This document shows positions 17,636 through 26,978 of a DNA stretch of 41,206 nt, piece by piece (the stretch's first letter is position 1; each line of letters starts with the position of its first letter). Position numbers and translations under genes: made by a program. The notes under the pieces were generated by a model. That model was not told where the DNA came from and searched no databases. It worked only from the letters and a program-made list of their open reading frames with translations. The stretch comes from Bacteroidales bacterium (GTDB taxonomy: Bacteria > Bacteroidota > Bacteroidia > Bacteroidales > JAIPAP01). The stretch is from the NCBI GenBank assembly GCA_021740045.1, contig JAIPAP010000023.1:1-41206 (forward strand). Direction: 5' to 3'.

Positions 17636-18334
17636 ATGAACACATATCCTGAAAAAGTCAGCATTAAGCAATGGGCCGAAAGTGACCGCCCACGCGAAAA
17701 ACTTCTTTTAAAAGGCAAACATTCCCTTAGCGATGCCGAGCTTATTGCCATATTAATGGGCTCGGGCAATACCGAATTATCGGCCGTTGACCTGGCAAAG
17801 ACCATTCTCAACAGTGTTGATAATAACCTTATTGGCCTCTCTAAACTCTCGGTACAGGACCTGATGAAATTCAAAGGTATTGGACAGGCCAAAGCTATTG
17901 GAATTGTTGCGGCTTTGGAACTGGGCAAGCGAAGACGCAGCTCGGAGATCATCGAACGTAAAAGGATAAACGGTAGCCGTGATGTGTACGAATATTTTCA
18001 TGGATTACTCAGCGATAGCTCCTACGAGGAATTCTGGATATTGTTGCTCAACCGGGCCAATAAGATCATCAAACATATCAATATCAGTCAGGGAGGATTA
18101 ACAGGCACCATAGCCGATCCGAAAAAGATATTTAAAATGGCCCTTGATGACCATGCTTCTTCTGTCATCCTTTGCCATAATCATCCATCGGGAAATCTAA
18201 AGCCCAGTGATGCTGACAATAAACTAACCAAAAAACTCAAACATGCCGGCGAGTTTCTCGACCTTCCCATACTTGATCATATTATCATAGGTGATGAGCA
18301 GTATTATAGTTATGCCGACGAAGGGCAATTGTAA
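17636..18334 (+). CDS. radC: RadC family (JAB/MPN domain) protein
   Basis: 232 aa; IKQWAESDRPREKLLLKGKHSLSDAELIAILMGSG, HNHPSGNLKPSDADNKLTKKLK. Confidence 0.95.
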   Translation: MNTYPEKVSIKQWAESDRPREKLLLKGKHSLSDAELIAILMGSGNTELSAVDLAKTILNSVDNNLIGLSKLSVQDLMKFKGIGQAKAIGIVAALELGKRRRSSEIIERKRINGSRDVYEYFHGLLSDSSYEEFWILLLNRANKIIKHINISQGGLTGTIADPKKIFKMALDDHASSVILCHNHPSGNLKPSDADNKLTKKLKHAGEFLDLPILDHIIIGDEQYYSYADEGQL

Positions 18335-18413
18335 TGTGCCACCAAAATTGTTATTACTTTTGCCTGTGCTGTTAATCGGCAGCCTATAAGAACACTTAAA
18401 ATTATATCGATCA

Positions 18414-19559
18414 ATGCACAAGCTGGTAACCATTATTGGCGCCCGACCACAGATCATAAAAGCAGCAGCTATAAGCCGGGCCATTAAAAATCATTTTAAA
18501 ACCGATATCGAAGAGATCATCGTACACACAGGTCAGCATTATGATGTGAATATGTCGGAAGTTTTTTTCGGTGAGCTCGATATACCTGAGCCCGACATCA
18601 ACCTTAACGTTGGATCGGCCTCACATGGTTTACAAACAGCCCGGATGATCGAAGGTATTGAAAGCGTTTTAATGGAACATAAACCCGATGGCATCATCCT
18701 TTATGGCGATACGAATTCAACTCTTGCCGGTGCGGTGGCAGCTGCCAAGATACACGTGCCCGTCATCCATGTAGAAGCAGGCCTGCGATCATTCAATAAA
18801 AGCATGCCCGAGGAAATTAACCGCATTACTTGCGATCATGCCTCCACCCTCCTCTTCTCCCCAACCAAAACCGGATACAACAACCTGATAAAAGAAGGCT
18901 TCAATCCCGGTAATAAACCACCTTACACCATTGATAATCCGGGCATATTCCATTGCGGTGATGTAATGTATGATAACAGCTTCCATTTTGCGGCAGTGGC
19001 CGATCAGAAATCCGGTATTCTGAAGAAGCTGGAATTGCAGCCGGGAAGTTACATCCTCAGCACCATTCACCGGAATAACAACACTGATGATCCCGAACGA
19101 TTACAAGCCATCTTTAGAGCATTGGATAAAATTGCCGTAAAGCATCATTTAAAAGTAATACTACCTTTGCATCCACGAACAAGAAAAATGCTCGACAGCA
19201 ATCTGAACCGGGAACTCCTGAATGAAGTCAAGAAAAATCCCTTGCTGGTGATCATTCCACCGGTATCGTTCCTGGACATGATCGTGCTGGAAAAAGATGC
19301 CATGATGATCGCTACCGACTCGGGGGGTGTGCAAAAGGAAGCTTATTTTTTTAAAAAGCCTTGTCTTATCCTGCGTCCTGAAACCGAGTGGAAGGAAATT
19401 GTGGAACAGGGAGCCGGTATTGTTACCGATGCTCATGAAATTAACATAATTGAAGCCTACGAACACTTTGCCGGACAAGAAGAATTGGCATTTCCCCAAA
19501 TATTTGGGAATGGTAATGCTGCTTCCTTCATTTGTGAAACTTTAATGAATGAAATATAA
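18414..19559 (+). CDS. wecB: UDP-N-acetylglucosamine 2-epimerase (non-hydrolysing)
   Basis: 381 aa; GARPQIIKAAAISRAI, HTGQHYDVNMSEVFFGEL, HVEAGLRSFNKSMPEEINR. Confidence 0.92.
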   Translation: MHKLVTIIGARPQIIKAAAISRAIKNHFKTDIEEIIVHTGQHYDVNMSEVFFGELDIPEPDINLNVGSASHGLQTARMIEGIESVLMEHKPDGIILYGDTNSTLAGAVAAAKIHVPVIHVEAGLRSFNKSMPEEINRITCDHASTLLFSPTKTGYNNLIKEGFNPGNKPPYTIDNPGIFHCGDVMYDNSFHFAAVADQKSGILKKLELQPGSYILSTIHRNNNTDDPERLQAIFRALDKIAVKHHLKVILPLHPRTRKMLDSNLNRELLNEVKKNPLLVIIPPVSFLDMIVLEKDAMMIATDSGGVQKEAYFFKKPCLILRPETEWKEIVEQGAGIVTDAHEINIIEAYEHFAGQEELAFPQIFGNGNAASFICETLMNEI

Positions 19560-19686
19560 AATAGTTATATGGCCGGTACTTCGTATGCATTTTAAAAGGT
19601 GAAATAAGCTCATTTTTAGTATGGAATTTTCTCTATATGTTTATATTTGCATGCGAAAATAACTGGTTACACAAAAAAAGCTAAAA

Positions 19687-21030
19687 ATGAACAATCAAGA
19701 AGATCCAAAGTACAGGGAAAAAAAAGAACCTATTGATGTAATTACCAAGCCTTTTCAGCGCTTTATTCAAACCGAAGCTTCGAGTGGTGTTATATTGATC
19801 ATTGTAACAGTAATTGCCCTTGTTATGGCAAATTCAGTTTTCGGTGAAGCATTCCATCATTTTTGGAAAACCCATATTGCCTTAAGTATCGGGGATTTTT
19901 CAATTGATAAGTCATTTCATTTCTGGATCAACGATGCCTTAATGGTCATTTTCTTTTTTGTAGTGGGATTGGAGATCAAGCGCGAGATCATGATCGGAGA
20001 ATTATCGTCGGCCAAGAATGCGGCCCTGCCCATTGTTGCCGCACTCGGAGGAATGGTTGTTCCGGCATTAATCTATACCTTTTTCAATCTTGGCGGCCCG
20101 GGTGAAGATGGTTGGGGTATCCCTATGGCCACCGATATTGCCTTCGCTATTGGTATTATGACATTATTAGGCAAGCGGGTCCCGCTATCGCTTAAGATTT
20201 TCCTTACGGCCCTCGCCATTGTGGATGACCTTGGTGCAGTGCTGGTGATTGCCTTTTTCTATACCGCCGATCTAAATCTTATTTCTTTGGGGATTGGCAT
20301 TGCCATATTAGGTGTTATGGGATTGGCCAACATTGCAGGTGCAAGGCATCCCCTTGTTTTCGGATTGCTGGGTATAGCCTTGTGGTTCGCCTTCCTGTAT
20401 TCGGGTGTACACACAACTGTGGCAGGGGTGCTGGCGGCGCTTACCATACCGGTTCGCACTAAAATTAAAGGGCAGACTTTCCTGTCGAGACTCGAATACT
20501 TGCTCAAGCGCTTCAAAACATATTGTTCCAATACAAACCGACTTTATGCCAATACGGAACAACAGGAGATTCTTGGTGGAATTCATGACGTCTCTTCCAA
20601 AGCCCAGTCGCCCATGCACCGGATGGAACATGATACAAGACCCTGGGCTATGTTTCTTATTATTCCGGTTTTCGCCCTTTCGAATGCCGGGGTGAAACTC
20701 GAAAGTGAGTTATTGGGCTCCATAACCGAACCGGTTGCATTAGGTGTTATTTTGGGACTTTTCCTTGGTAAACCCATCGGGATAGCGTTGTTTTCATGGG
20801 TTTCGGTTAAAATGAACATTGCATCAATGCCTACCAAGGCCAATTGGCGACAGCTCATCGGTATTGGGTTTTTAGCCGGTATCGGTTTTACCATGTCATT
20901 GTTTATCAATGGGCTGGCATTTGACACCCAATTGTTGAGTGAAATGGCTAAGATGGGAATTATCTTTGCCTCCCTGATTTCGGGTATTATCGGATGGATC
21001 ATACTGAGCACGGGTAAAACAACAAAATGA
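19687..21030 (+). CDS. nhaA: Na+/H+ antiporter NhaA
   Basis: 447 aa; FWINDALMVIFFFVVGLEIKREIMIGELSS, MATDIAFAIGIMTLLGKRVPLSLKIFLTALAIVDDLGAVLVIA. Confidence 0.95.
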   Translation: MNNQEDPKYREKKEPIDVITKPFQRFIQTEASSGVILIIVTVIALVMANSVFGEAFHHFWKTHIALSIGDFSIDKSFHFWINDALMVIFFFVVGLEIKREIMIGELSSAKNAALPIVAALGGMVVPALIYTFFNLGGPGEDGWGIPMATDIAFAIGIMTLLGKRVPLSLKIFLTALAIVDDLGAVLVIAFFYTADLNLISLGIGIAILGVMGLANIAGARHPLVFGLLGIALWFAFLYSGVHTTVAGVLAALTIPVRTKIKGQTFLSRLEYLLKRFKTYCSNTNRLYANTEQQEILGGIHDVSSKAQSPMHRMEHDTRPWAMFLIIPVFALSNAGVKLESELLGSITEPVALGVILGLFLGKPIGIALFSWVSVKMNIASMPTKANWRQLIGIGFLAGIGFTMSLFINGLAFDTQLLSEMAKMGIIFASLISGIIGWIILSTGKTTK

Positions 21031-21096
21031 CCATACAACATTTAACCCTTTTTATACGATAATAAAGTCAAAGGTTTAGAAAATGAATTTGTCGTA

Positions 21097-21127
21097 TTGG
21101 ATATGAGCAAAAAGTTTTCTAATTTTG
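21097..21127 (+). promoter_or_regulatory. Bacteroidetes-type promoter for the rpsF-rpsR-rplI operon (TTG-N20-TAATTTTG)
   Basis: TTG at 21097-21099 and TAATTTTG at 21120-21127, 20-nt spacer. Confidence 0.55.
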
Positions 21128-21210
21128 CCGTCCGATTTTCGAGCTGGATAGATTGAGCTGAAAATCAGTTGATAATTAAATTAATTAATAACAAACAGAA
21201 ACAAACGATT

Positions 21211-21576
21211 ATGAATCAGTACGAAACCGTTTTCATTATGACTCCCGTCTTGTCTGATGAACAGATGAGGGAAACGGTTAACAAGTTCAAAACGTTTCTG
21301 GATAAAAAAGGTGCAGAATTTGTGCACGAAGAAAATTGGGGTTTGCGTAAGCTGGCCTACCCAATCCAGAAAAAAACCACCGGATTTTATTACCTGTTCG
21401 AATACAAAGCCGAAGGTGATGCAATTCGTGATCTTGAAGTAACCTTCAAGCGTGATGAGCGTGTTATCCGATTTCTCACTGTAAAGCTCGACAAGCATGC
21501 GATCGAATACAATGAGAAAAAGCGCAACAAGAAGAAGGCTCAAGAGCAGGGAACTGAAACAAAATCCGAATCGTAA
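21211..21576 (+). CDS. rpsF: 30S ribosomal protein S6
   Basis: [26 protein letters not shown]... [22 protein letters not shown]; start trimmed from 21169 to ATG 21211. Confidence 0.96.
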   Translation: MNQYETVFIMTPVLSDEQMRETVNKFKTFLDKKGAEFVHEENWGLRKLAYPIQKKTTGFYYLFEYKAEGDAIRDLEVTFKRDERVIRFLTVKLDKHAIEYNEKKRNKKKAQEQGTETKSES

Positions 21577-21595
21577 ACCTTAAAATTCAATAAAT

Positions 21596-21871
21596 ATGGC
21601 ACAACCATCAGGAAATTCAGATATTAAGTATCTAACTCCCATAAACATTGATACCAAAAAGAAAAAGTATTGCCGCTTTAAAAAGGCCGGTATCAAGTAT
21701 ATTGATTATAAGGATTCCGATTTTCTCATGAAGTTCGTTAATGAACAAGGCAAGATCTTGCCCAGGAGAATTACCGGAACATCGAACAAGTATCAGAAGA
21801 AAGTGGCTCAGGCCATCAAGCGTGCCCGTCACTTAGCTTTAATGCCTTATGTAACGGACTTATTAAAATAG
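21596..21871 (+). CDS. rpsR: 30S ribosomal protein S18
   Basis: 91 aa; [61 protein letters not shown]. Confidence 0.97.
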   Translation: MAQPSGNSDIKYLTPINIDTKKKKYCRFKKAGIKYIDYKDSDFLMKFVNEQGKILPRRITGTSNKYQKKVAQAIKRARHLALMPYVTDLLK

Positions 21872-21883
21872 GGAGGTTTGATC

Positions 21884-22333
21884 ATGGAAGTTATTTTGAA
21901 AAAAGATGTACCCAACCTGGGTAATGCACATGAAATGTTAACGGTAAAGAACGGGTATGGACGTAATTACCTTATCCCTAAAGGATTGGCCGTTTTAGCT
22001 ACACCAAGTCAAAAGAAGATGCATGCCGAAACCCAGAAACAACGGGCCTTTAAAGAAGAAAAAATAAAGAAGGAAGCCGAAACTCTGGCCAAAGCTATCG
22101 ATGGTATTACCGTTAAGATTGGTGCCAAAGCAGCGGCTACCGGTAAAATATTCGGTTCTGTAAACAACATCCAGGTTGCCGATGCCATCCGCGATCAGTT
22201 CGGTTACGAAATAGACCGCAAAAAGATCCACGTTGATGGTGAAGCTATCAAGGAAACCGGAGCATACCAGGCCCAGATTAAATTGCACAAAGAAGTTACG
22301 GCTACCGTTAACTTTGAAGTATTTGCCGAATAA
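21884..22333 (+). CDS. rplI: 50S ribosomal protein L9
   Basis: MEVILKKDVPNLGNAHEMLTVKNGYGRNYLIPKGLA; ATG at 21884 preferred over the TTG at 21878. Confidence 0.96.
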   Translation: MEVILKKDVPNLGNAHEMLTVKNGYGRNYLIPKGLAVLATPSQKKMHAETQKQRAFKEEKIKKEAETLAKAIDGITVKIGAKAAATGKIFGSVNNIQVADAIRDQFGYEIDRKKIHVDGEAIKETGAYQAQIKLHKEVTATVNFEVFAE

Positions 22334-22361
22334 GCAAACGACGAATTATTACTATATTGGG

Positions 22362-22395
22362 ACCTGTTCTTCGTTAAAGGACAGGTTTCTTTTTG
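22362..22395 (+). terminator. Rho-independent terminator after rplI
   Basis: ACCTGTTCTT-CGTTA-AAGGACAGGT (one G.U pair) then TTTCTTTTT. Confidence 0.75.
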
Positions 22396-22399
22396 CGCT

Positions 22400-23173
22400 A
22401 TGATATCAAAAAATCAAATCAAACATATCAGGTCCCTGCGACAGCTTAAATTCCGAAGTCAATACAAGGAATTTACTGCTGAGGGCGATCGGCTGGTTCG
22501 CGATTTGATCGATAGCGATCTTCATGTTAAAATGATCATTGCAAGTTCAGCATGGTTACAGGCGAATAAATCACAAATCGATAGAAAAACCCGGATCGCT
22601 GAAGCTACAGAGAAGGAATTGTCACAGATAAGCACGCTAACCACCCCTCAACAGGTTGTTGCTGTTATCGGTATCCCCCAACCCACCCTCAATCCTTTCG
22701 AATTATCGGGTAAGTTGAGCCTGGCACTTGATGATATTAGTAATCCGGGTAACCTGGGCACTATCATTCGTACCGCCGACTGGTTTGGCATTGAGCATAT
22801 TATTTGTTCAAATAACACAGCAGATGCCTTCAACCCCAAAGTAGTACAAGCCTCTATGGGGTCCATTGCGCGTGTAAGCTTGCATTATGTGGATCTGTAT
22901 AGATTTTTGACGGAGAATGAGTTACCGGTCGAGTTAATCGCTACAACACTTGGTGGAGAAGATGTAAGAAAAACCGGTATACCAACCGGCACAATGCTTA
23001 TAATAGGTAATGAAGCTCATGGGATAAATAAAAAAATACTTTTTCTTGCCAATAAAAAAATTTTTATTCCATCATTTACGTTGTCAAGTAAGAATAATGC
23101 GGCTGAATCATTAAATGTAGCTATCGCAACGGCGATATTCTGCTATGAATTCAGACGAAATATTCAAACATAA
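22400..23173 (+). CDS. TrmH/SpoU-family RNA 2'-O-methyltransferase
   Basis: 257 aa; LALDDISNPGNLGTIIRTADWFGIEHIICS, PKVVQASMGSIARV, LIIGNEAHGI, ESLNVAIATAI. Confidence 0.92.
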   Translation: MISKNQIKHIRSLRQLKFRSQYKEFTAEGDRLVRDLIDSDLHVKMIIASSAWLQANKSQIDRKTRIAEATEKELSQISTLTTPQQVVAVIGIPQPTLNPFELSGKLSLALDDISNPGNLGTIIRTADWFGIEHIICSNNTADAFNPKVVQASMGSIARVSLHYVDLYRFLTENELPVELIATTLGGEDVRKTGIPTGTMLIIGNEAHGINKKILFLANKKIFIPSFTLSSKNNAAESLNVAIATAIFCYEFRRNIQT

Positions 23174-23277
23174 GGGGTTAATTTAGTTACTTTGCAAATA
23201 TTTATTTTATCTTATGTTGAATATATTTATTATATTTGCAAAACAAATTTTGTGTTGAACCAATAAGAGGCGGAAAA

Positions 23278-24762
23278 GTGAAAAATCATAAGATTCCAAT
23301 CAATTATCACATTGAAGAGTTGAAGACAAAGAATGATTTGTCGGAGCGCACAAAGAATATTTGTTTAAACGATTCTTTGAAAACCTTGTACGACATTTTG
23401 GTTTTTTATCTTAAGCATGGGGACTTCACGTCCATTAAAAATTGCGGTAAGAAATCAAACATGGAACTGTCATACCTGGCTCATAAATTTACCGAAGATT
23501 ATGGGCTTACGTTAGAAAATCTAAAATTAAGTAAGGACGAACGAGCCTTTGAGGACTTCAAGCTGTATTGCTATAAGAACTTCAATGTTCCTTCGGAAGA
23601 ATCGGAGCCTCACAAAAAAGCGTTCTTGCAAAAAGATTTTCCCTTCTTTAAGTACCTGATGATGTCGTTTACTTACATTTTAGACGAACGTGAGTATTTC
23701 ATCTTTAAACAGAATTTTGGATATTTAAGAGGGAAATCCAAGCTTACGCTTCAGGCAATTGGTGATAAGTATAATATTACCAGGGAAAGGGTACGGCAGA
23801 TCTCGCAAAAGGTACCGCTTAAACTGGAAAAGATACTTTCATTATACAACACCGATCTTGATTTTATCAAAGATTATTTCAATTATCAATTAAAGGTTAA
23901 ACGCGATTTTATCCTCATCGACGGGGAAACCGCCGACCATATTAATGAAAAGGAAGAACTGGCGTTAACCCAGAAGTTTTATGCCTTGGCATTCGGCGTT
24001 CTGCACCGGGATAAATATCATTTATTCCAAAACAGGTTAAAAGATTACGAAAACTATTACCTGGTTAAAAAAGAACTGGCTAAACGCTTTGATTTCCGTG
24101 CTCTTTACGATACTATTGAAGAAAAGCTGGATTCCCGAATCGAAGCGGACTATAAGCTTCCCATCGATACATTGATCGAGGATTTCATACATCCCGATGC
24201 TTCGGAGAAGTATTATAACAAGGTGAAATCGGTAACCAAGCGTATAGTTACCGAAGGATTCGGCATTAAGCTTGACCGTGAAAATAATTTGCTGATCAAG
24301 CGTAATACCATTAAGAAATTATCGGAATACATCCTTGAGATCCTTCGTGATTACAAACGCCCCATGCACCTTGAAGAGATTTGCGAGGAGTTAAAGAAAC
24401 GGGCCACCAAGATACCACCGAATATCGAATCATTACGGTCATCTATTTTAAGCATCGAAGAGATCATGGCCATCGGCAAAACTTCCACCTACTCACTTAA
24501 GGAGTGGGGTGAGGTAAAAACCGGCACCATTAAAAATATGGTTCGGGAATACCTCGAGCAAACCGATGAACCCAAGCATATCGCTGAGGTTAGTCGTTAT
24601 GTGAGAAAATACCGTAAAACCAACGATAAAAACATTATGTCGAACTTGAAGCTTGATAAATCCGATACCTTTAGATTTTATAAAAAAGGATATGTCGGGC
24701 TCAGGTCGAAGGATTATTCGAATCTAAAAGGGGAACTTGCTAATTTAAAACCCCTTGGATAA
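23278..24762 (+). CDS. Multidomain transcription-related protein: RpoA-CTD-like region + sigma-70 region-4-like HTH + HARE/RpoE-delta-like winged helix regions
   Basis: ORF track starts at TTG 23236, but that TTG sits within a TATATTTG -7-like element; GTG at 23278 after AAGAGGCGG is preferred. Motifs: LSERTKNICLNDSLKTLYDILVFYLKHGDFTSIKNCGKKSNMEL; LTLQAIGDKYNITRERVRQI; EYILEILRDYKRPMHLEEICEELKKR...SLRSSILSIEEIMAIGKTSTYSLKEWG. Confidence 0.75.
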   Translation: MKNHKIPINYHIEELKTKNDLSERTKNICLNDSLKTLYDILVFYLKHGDFTSIKNCGKKSNMELSYLAHKFTEDYGLTLENLKLSKDERAFEDFKLYCYKNFNVPSEESEPHKKAFLQKDFPFFKYLMMSFTYILDEREYFIFKQNFGYLRGKSKLTLQAIGDKYNITRERVRQISQKVPLKLEKILSLYNTDLDFIKDYFNYQLKVKRDFILIDGETADHINEKEELALTQKFYALAFGVLHRDKYHLFQNRLKDYENYYLVKKELAKRFDFRALYDTIEEKLDSRIEADYKLPIDTLIEDFIHPDASEKYYNKVKSVTKRIVTEGFGIKLDRENNLLIKRNTIKKLSEYILEILRDYKRPMHLEEICEELKKRATKIPPNIESLRSSILSIEEIMAIGKTSTYSLKEWGEVKTGTIKNMVREYLEQTDEPKHIAEVSRYVRKYRKTNDKNIMSNLKLDKSDTFRFYKKGYVGLRSKDYSNLKGELANLKPLG

Positions 24763-24787
24763 GACGAGCTGTTAGTTTAAACAATGG

Positions 24788-24824
24788 TTCCGCCTTTGCT
24801 CCTAAACAAAGGCGGAATTTTTTT
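24788..24824 (+). terminator. Strong rho-independent terminator
   Basis: Perfect 11-bp stem TTCCGCCTTTG-CTCCTAAA-CAAAGGCGGAA followed by TTTTTTT. Confidence 0.92.
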
Positions 24825-24993
24825 GTTCCGGTATTCACAAAAATGAAATGTTATTTGGAAGAGAATTATAAATAAGCAATTCCTCCTTATATATGAGATC
24901 CGGCAGTACAATAATTTGGTATTTTTGCCGTGTTTAATCAAACACTGGGGAATAACAACTCACCCGGTGATAAATTATACTTAAGTTGATGCT

Positions 24994-25215
24994 ATGATAT
25001 TAAAGCTGATATTAATAGGAACTGTTTTACTGGCGCTTGCCATGGCCGGCATTGGAATAAAGCTATTGGTCAAGAAAGACGGTGAATTTAAACACACCTG
25101 TGGAAGTGTTGATCCGATCACCGGCGAACGGGTTGGCTGCAGCTGCGGAAACTCAACACAGGAAGATAGTAGTTGTTCCACATCAAAATACACCAAACCG
25201 CTGGAGGTAGAATAA
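24994..25215 (+). CDS. Small Cys-rich single-pass membrane protein
   Basis: 73 aa; N-terminal TM LKLILIGTVLLALAMAGIGIKLLV followed by FKHTCGSVDPITGERVGCSCGNSTQEDSSCS; convergent with apbE. Confidence 0.8.
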   Translation: MILKLILIGTVLLALAMAGIGIKLLVKKDGEFKHTCGSVDPITGERVGCSCGNSTQEDSSCSTSKYTKPLEVE

Positions 25216-25231
25216 TTTGAGCTTTGCGGCC

Positions 25232-26245
25232 TTATTCATATTCTTTTTTTAAAATTTCTTTCAATCCTTCCGTAGCATAGGTTTTCAAATTCCCGTTTTG
25301 ATCGGAATAAATAAAGTAGCCAGCCATATCCTGGCGCTCTTGTAAAAATGATTTGGCTTCATCAAGCCCCATCACCATAAATGCTGTGGCAAATCCATCG
25401 GCCGTAGCGCAGTCATCAGCCACCACCGATGCACTCAGCAAAGAATGCTGCACCGGGTAACCGGTTTTGGGATTAATGGTATGAGAATATCGCACCCCCC
25501 CTTTTTCATAATACTTCCGGTAATTGCCCGAAGTAGCCATAGCCCTATCCTTGAGGTTGACAATAGCTTTCAAGGTCCGTTCATCCTCCTTCGACTCGGC
25601 CGGCTTTTCAATACCCACTTTCCAATGCTCTCCGGATGGTTTTTTTCCCTTTGCCAGCACTTCACCCCCAATATCCACAAGATATCTATTAATTCCTTTG
25701 GATTCAAGATATTTGCCGAGCAGATCTACGGAATAACCCTGGGCAATAGCATTAAAATCGATGCTGATACGCGGATCCTCCTTTACAATTTTTCCGTCTT
25801 TTAATTTCACAGCTTTATAGTTCACCAGTTGAAGGAGGCTATCAATTACAGCATCATTCACTTCCATGCGATCGGTAAAACCAAAACCCCAGGCGTTAAC
25901 AAGTGGGCCAACGGTAATGTCGAAAGCGCCTCCTGTAGCTTTGGAAATTTCAGCAGATCGATGGAGCAATTCCCGGACGATAGGATCTGTTAAAGCTTGC
26001 AAATCATCGCTATTAATCTTTGAAATGGTGGAACTATCAACATACACCGAAGCCGATTGATCAAATGCCTTTAAAATGGAATCGACTTCATGTTGCAGGT
26101 TACGCTCCTGTTGATCAAAATACGTAACAGCATAATAAGTCCCCTGTGCCAGCCCCTGAAAATGAACTTTTCCGGGATTATTAAACGACTTACATCCTGA
26201 AAATAAGATAATTATACTAAGCAAAAAAATAGTTACTGTTCTCAT
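25232..26245 (-). CDS. apbE: FAD:protein FMN transferase (ApbE family lipoprotein)
   Basis: 337 aa; lipobox LFSGCK; GGAFDITVGPLVNAWGFG; IDFNAIAQGYSVD; DIGGEVLAKGKK; SHTINPKTGYPV. Confidence 0.93.
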   Translation of the reverse strand: MRTVTIFLLSIIILFSGCKSFNNPGKVHFQGLAQGTYYAVTYFDQQERNLQHEVDSILKAFDQSASVYVDSSTISKINSDDLQALTDPIVRELLHRSAEISKATGGAFDITVGPLVNAWGFGFTDRMEVNDAVIDSLLQLVNYKAVKLKDGKIVKEDPRISIDFNAIAQGYSVDLLGKYLESKGINRYLVDIGGEVLAKGKKPSGEHWKVGIEKPAESKEDERTLKAIVNLKDRAMATSGNYRKYYEKGGVRYSHTINPKTGYPVQHSLLSASVVADDCATADGFATAFMVMGLDEAKSFLQERQDMAGYFIYSDQNGNLKTYATEGLKEILKKEYE

Positions 26246-26396
26246 CTTTGTTTGAAATATCGGTTCAACTAAAGGTTACTATTTTATAACCAGTTTAATG
26301 GAACAAATATGATACTTTTATAAGAGTATCCGAAATTTTTCCAATTTCCGGGACTAACAAAAATCTTAACGACCTGGAACGTGCTGTTGGCCTCAT

Positions 26397-26419
26397 AAAA
26401 CCGGTTTTTCAGCTGAAAA
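26397..26419. repeat. Two overlapping perfect palindromes AAAACCGGTTTT (26397-26408) and TTTTCAGCTGAAAA (26406-26419)
   Basis: Read directly from the sequence in the divergent apbE / CoA-binding-gene intergenic region. Confidence 0.75.
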
Positions 26420-26492
26420 GGGCAAAATAAATTGATAAAACTGATAAATTGTAACATTGCATTTGTTACTTTTAAGGGATTAAATAAAAGAT

Positions 26493-26978
26493 ATGGTTAC
26501 ACTAGATGCAATTAAGGAATTTTTAGCACAAAGTGACATAGCAGTCGCCGGGGTTTCAAGAGACCCCAAAAAATTCGGAAATATGATTTTAAAAGAGCTT
26601 CGCGACAAAGGATTTAAGGTATATCCGATAAATCCTCATGCCGAAAAGCTGGAAGATGAAACATGCTACCACTCTGTGGCGGAATTACCAGCTCACATTA
26701 ACGCTCTTATAATCAACACTCCCGGAGAAGTTACTACAAAGATAACCGAAGAAGCGATTAAAAAGGGCATCAATTACATATGGATACAGCAAGGTGCCGA
26801 AGACGAAAAAGCCATACAAGCAGCCAAAAGCGCTAAGGCTACCCTCGTCCATAATCAATGTATTTTGATGCATGCTGCACCGGTGAAATCCATTCATGCC
26901 GTACACCGGTTTTTTTATAAGTTGTTCGGAATTTTTCCAAAGCCTGCAAAACATGAAAAACCAATCTCTCTCAGTTAA
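26493..26978 (+). CDS. CoA-binding (YccU-like, Rossmann) domain protein
   Basis: 161 aa; IAVAGVSRDPKKFGNMILKELRDKGFKVYPINPHAE...IWIQQGAEDEKAI; additional C-terminal tail after residue ~115. Confidence 0.85.
   Translation: MVTLDAIKEFLAQSDIAVAGVSRDPKKFGNMILKELRDKGFKVYPINPHAEKLEDETCYHSVAELPAHINALIINTPGEVTTKITEEAIKKGINYIWIQQGAEDEKAIQAAKSAKATLVHNQCILMHAAPVKSIHAVHRFFYKLFGIFPKPAKHEKPISLS

Noticed and set aside
17636-18334. RadC-like gene as a sign of a mobile element
   Set aside because: It is a full-length RadC with the UPF HhH N-terminus in a housekeeping context after rpsT; no integrase, transposase or repeats nearby.
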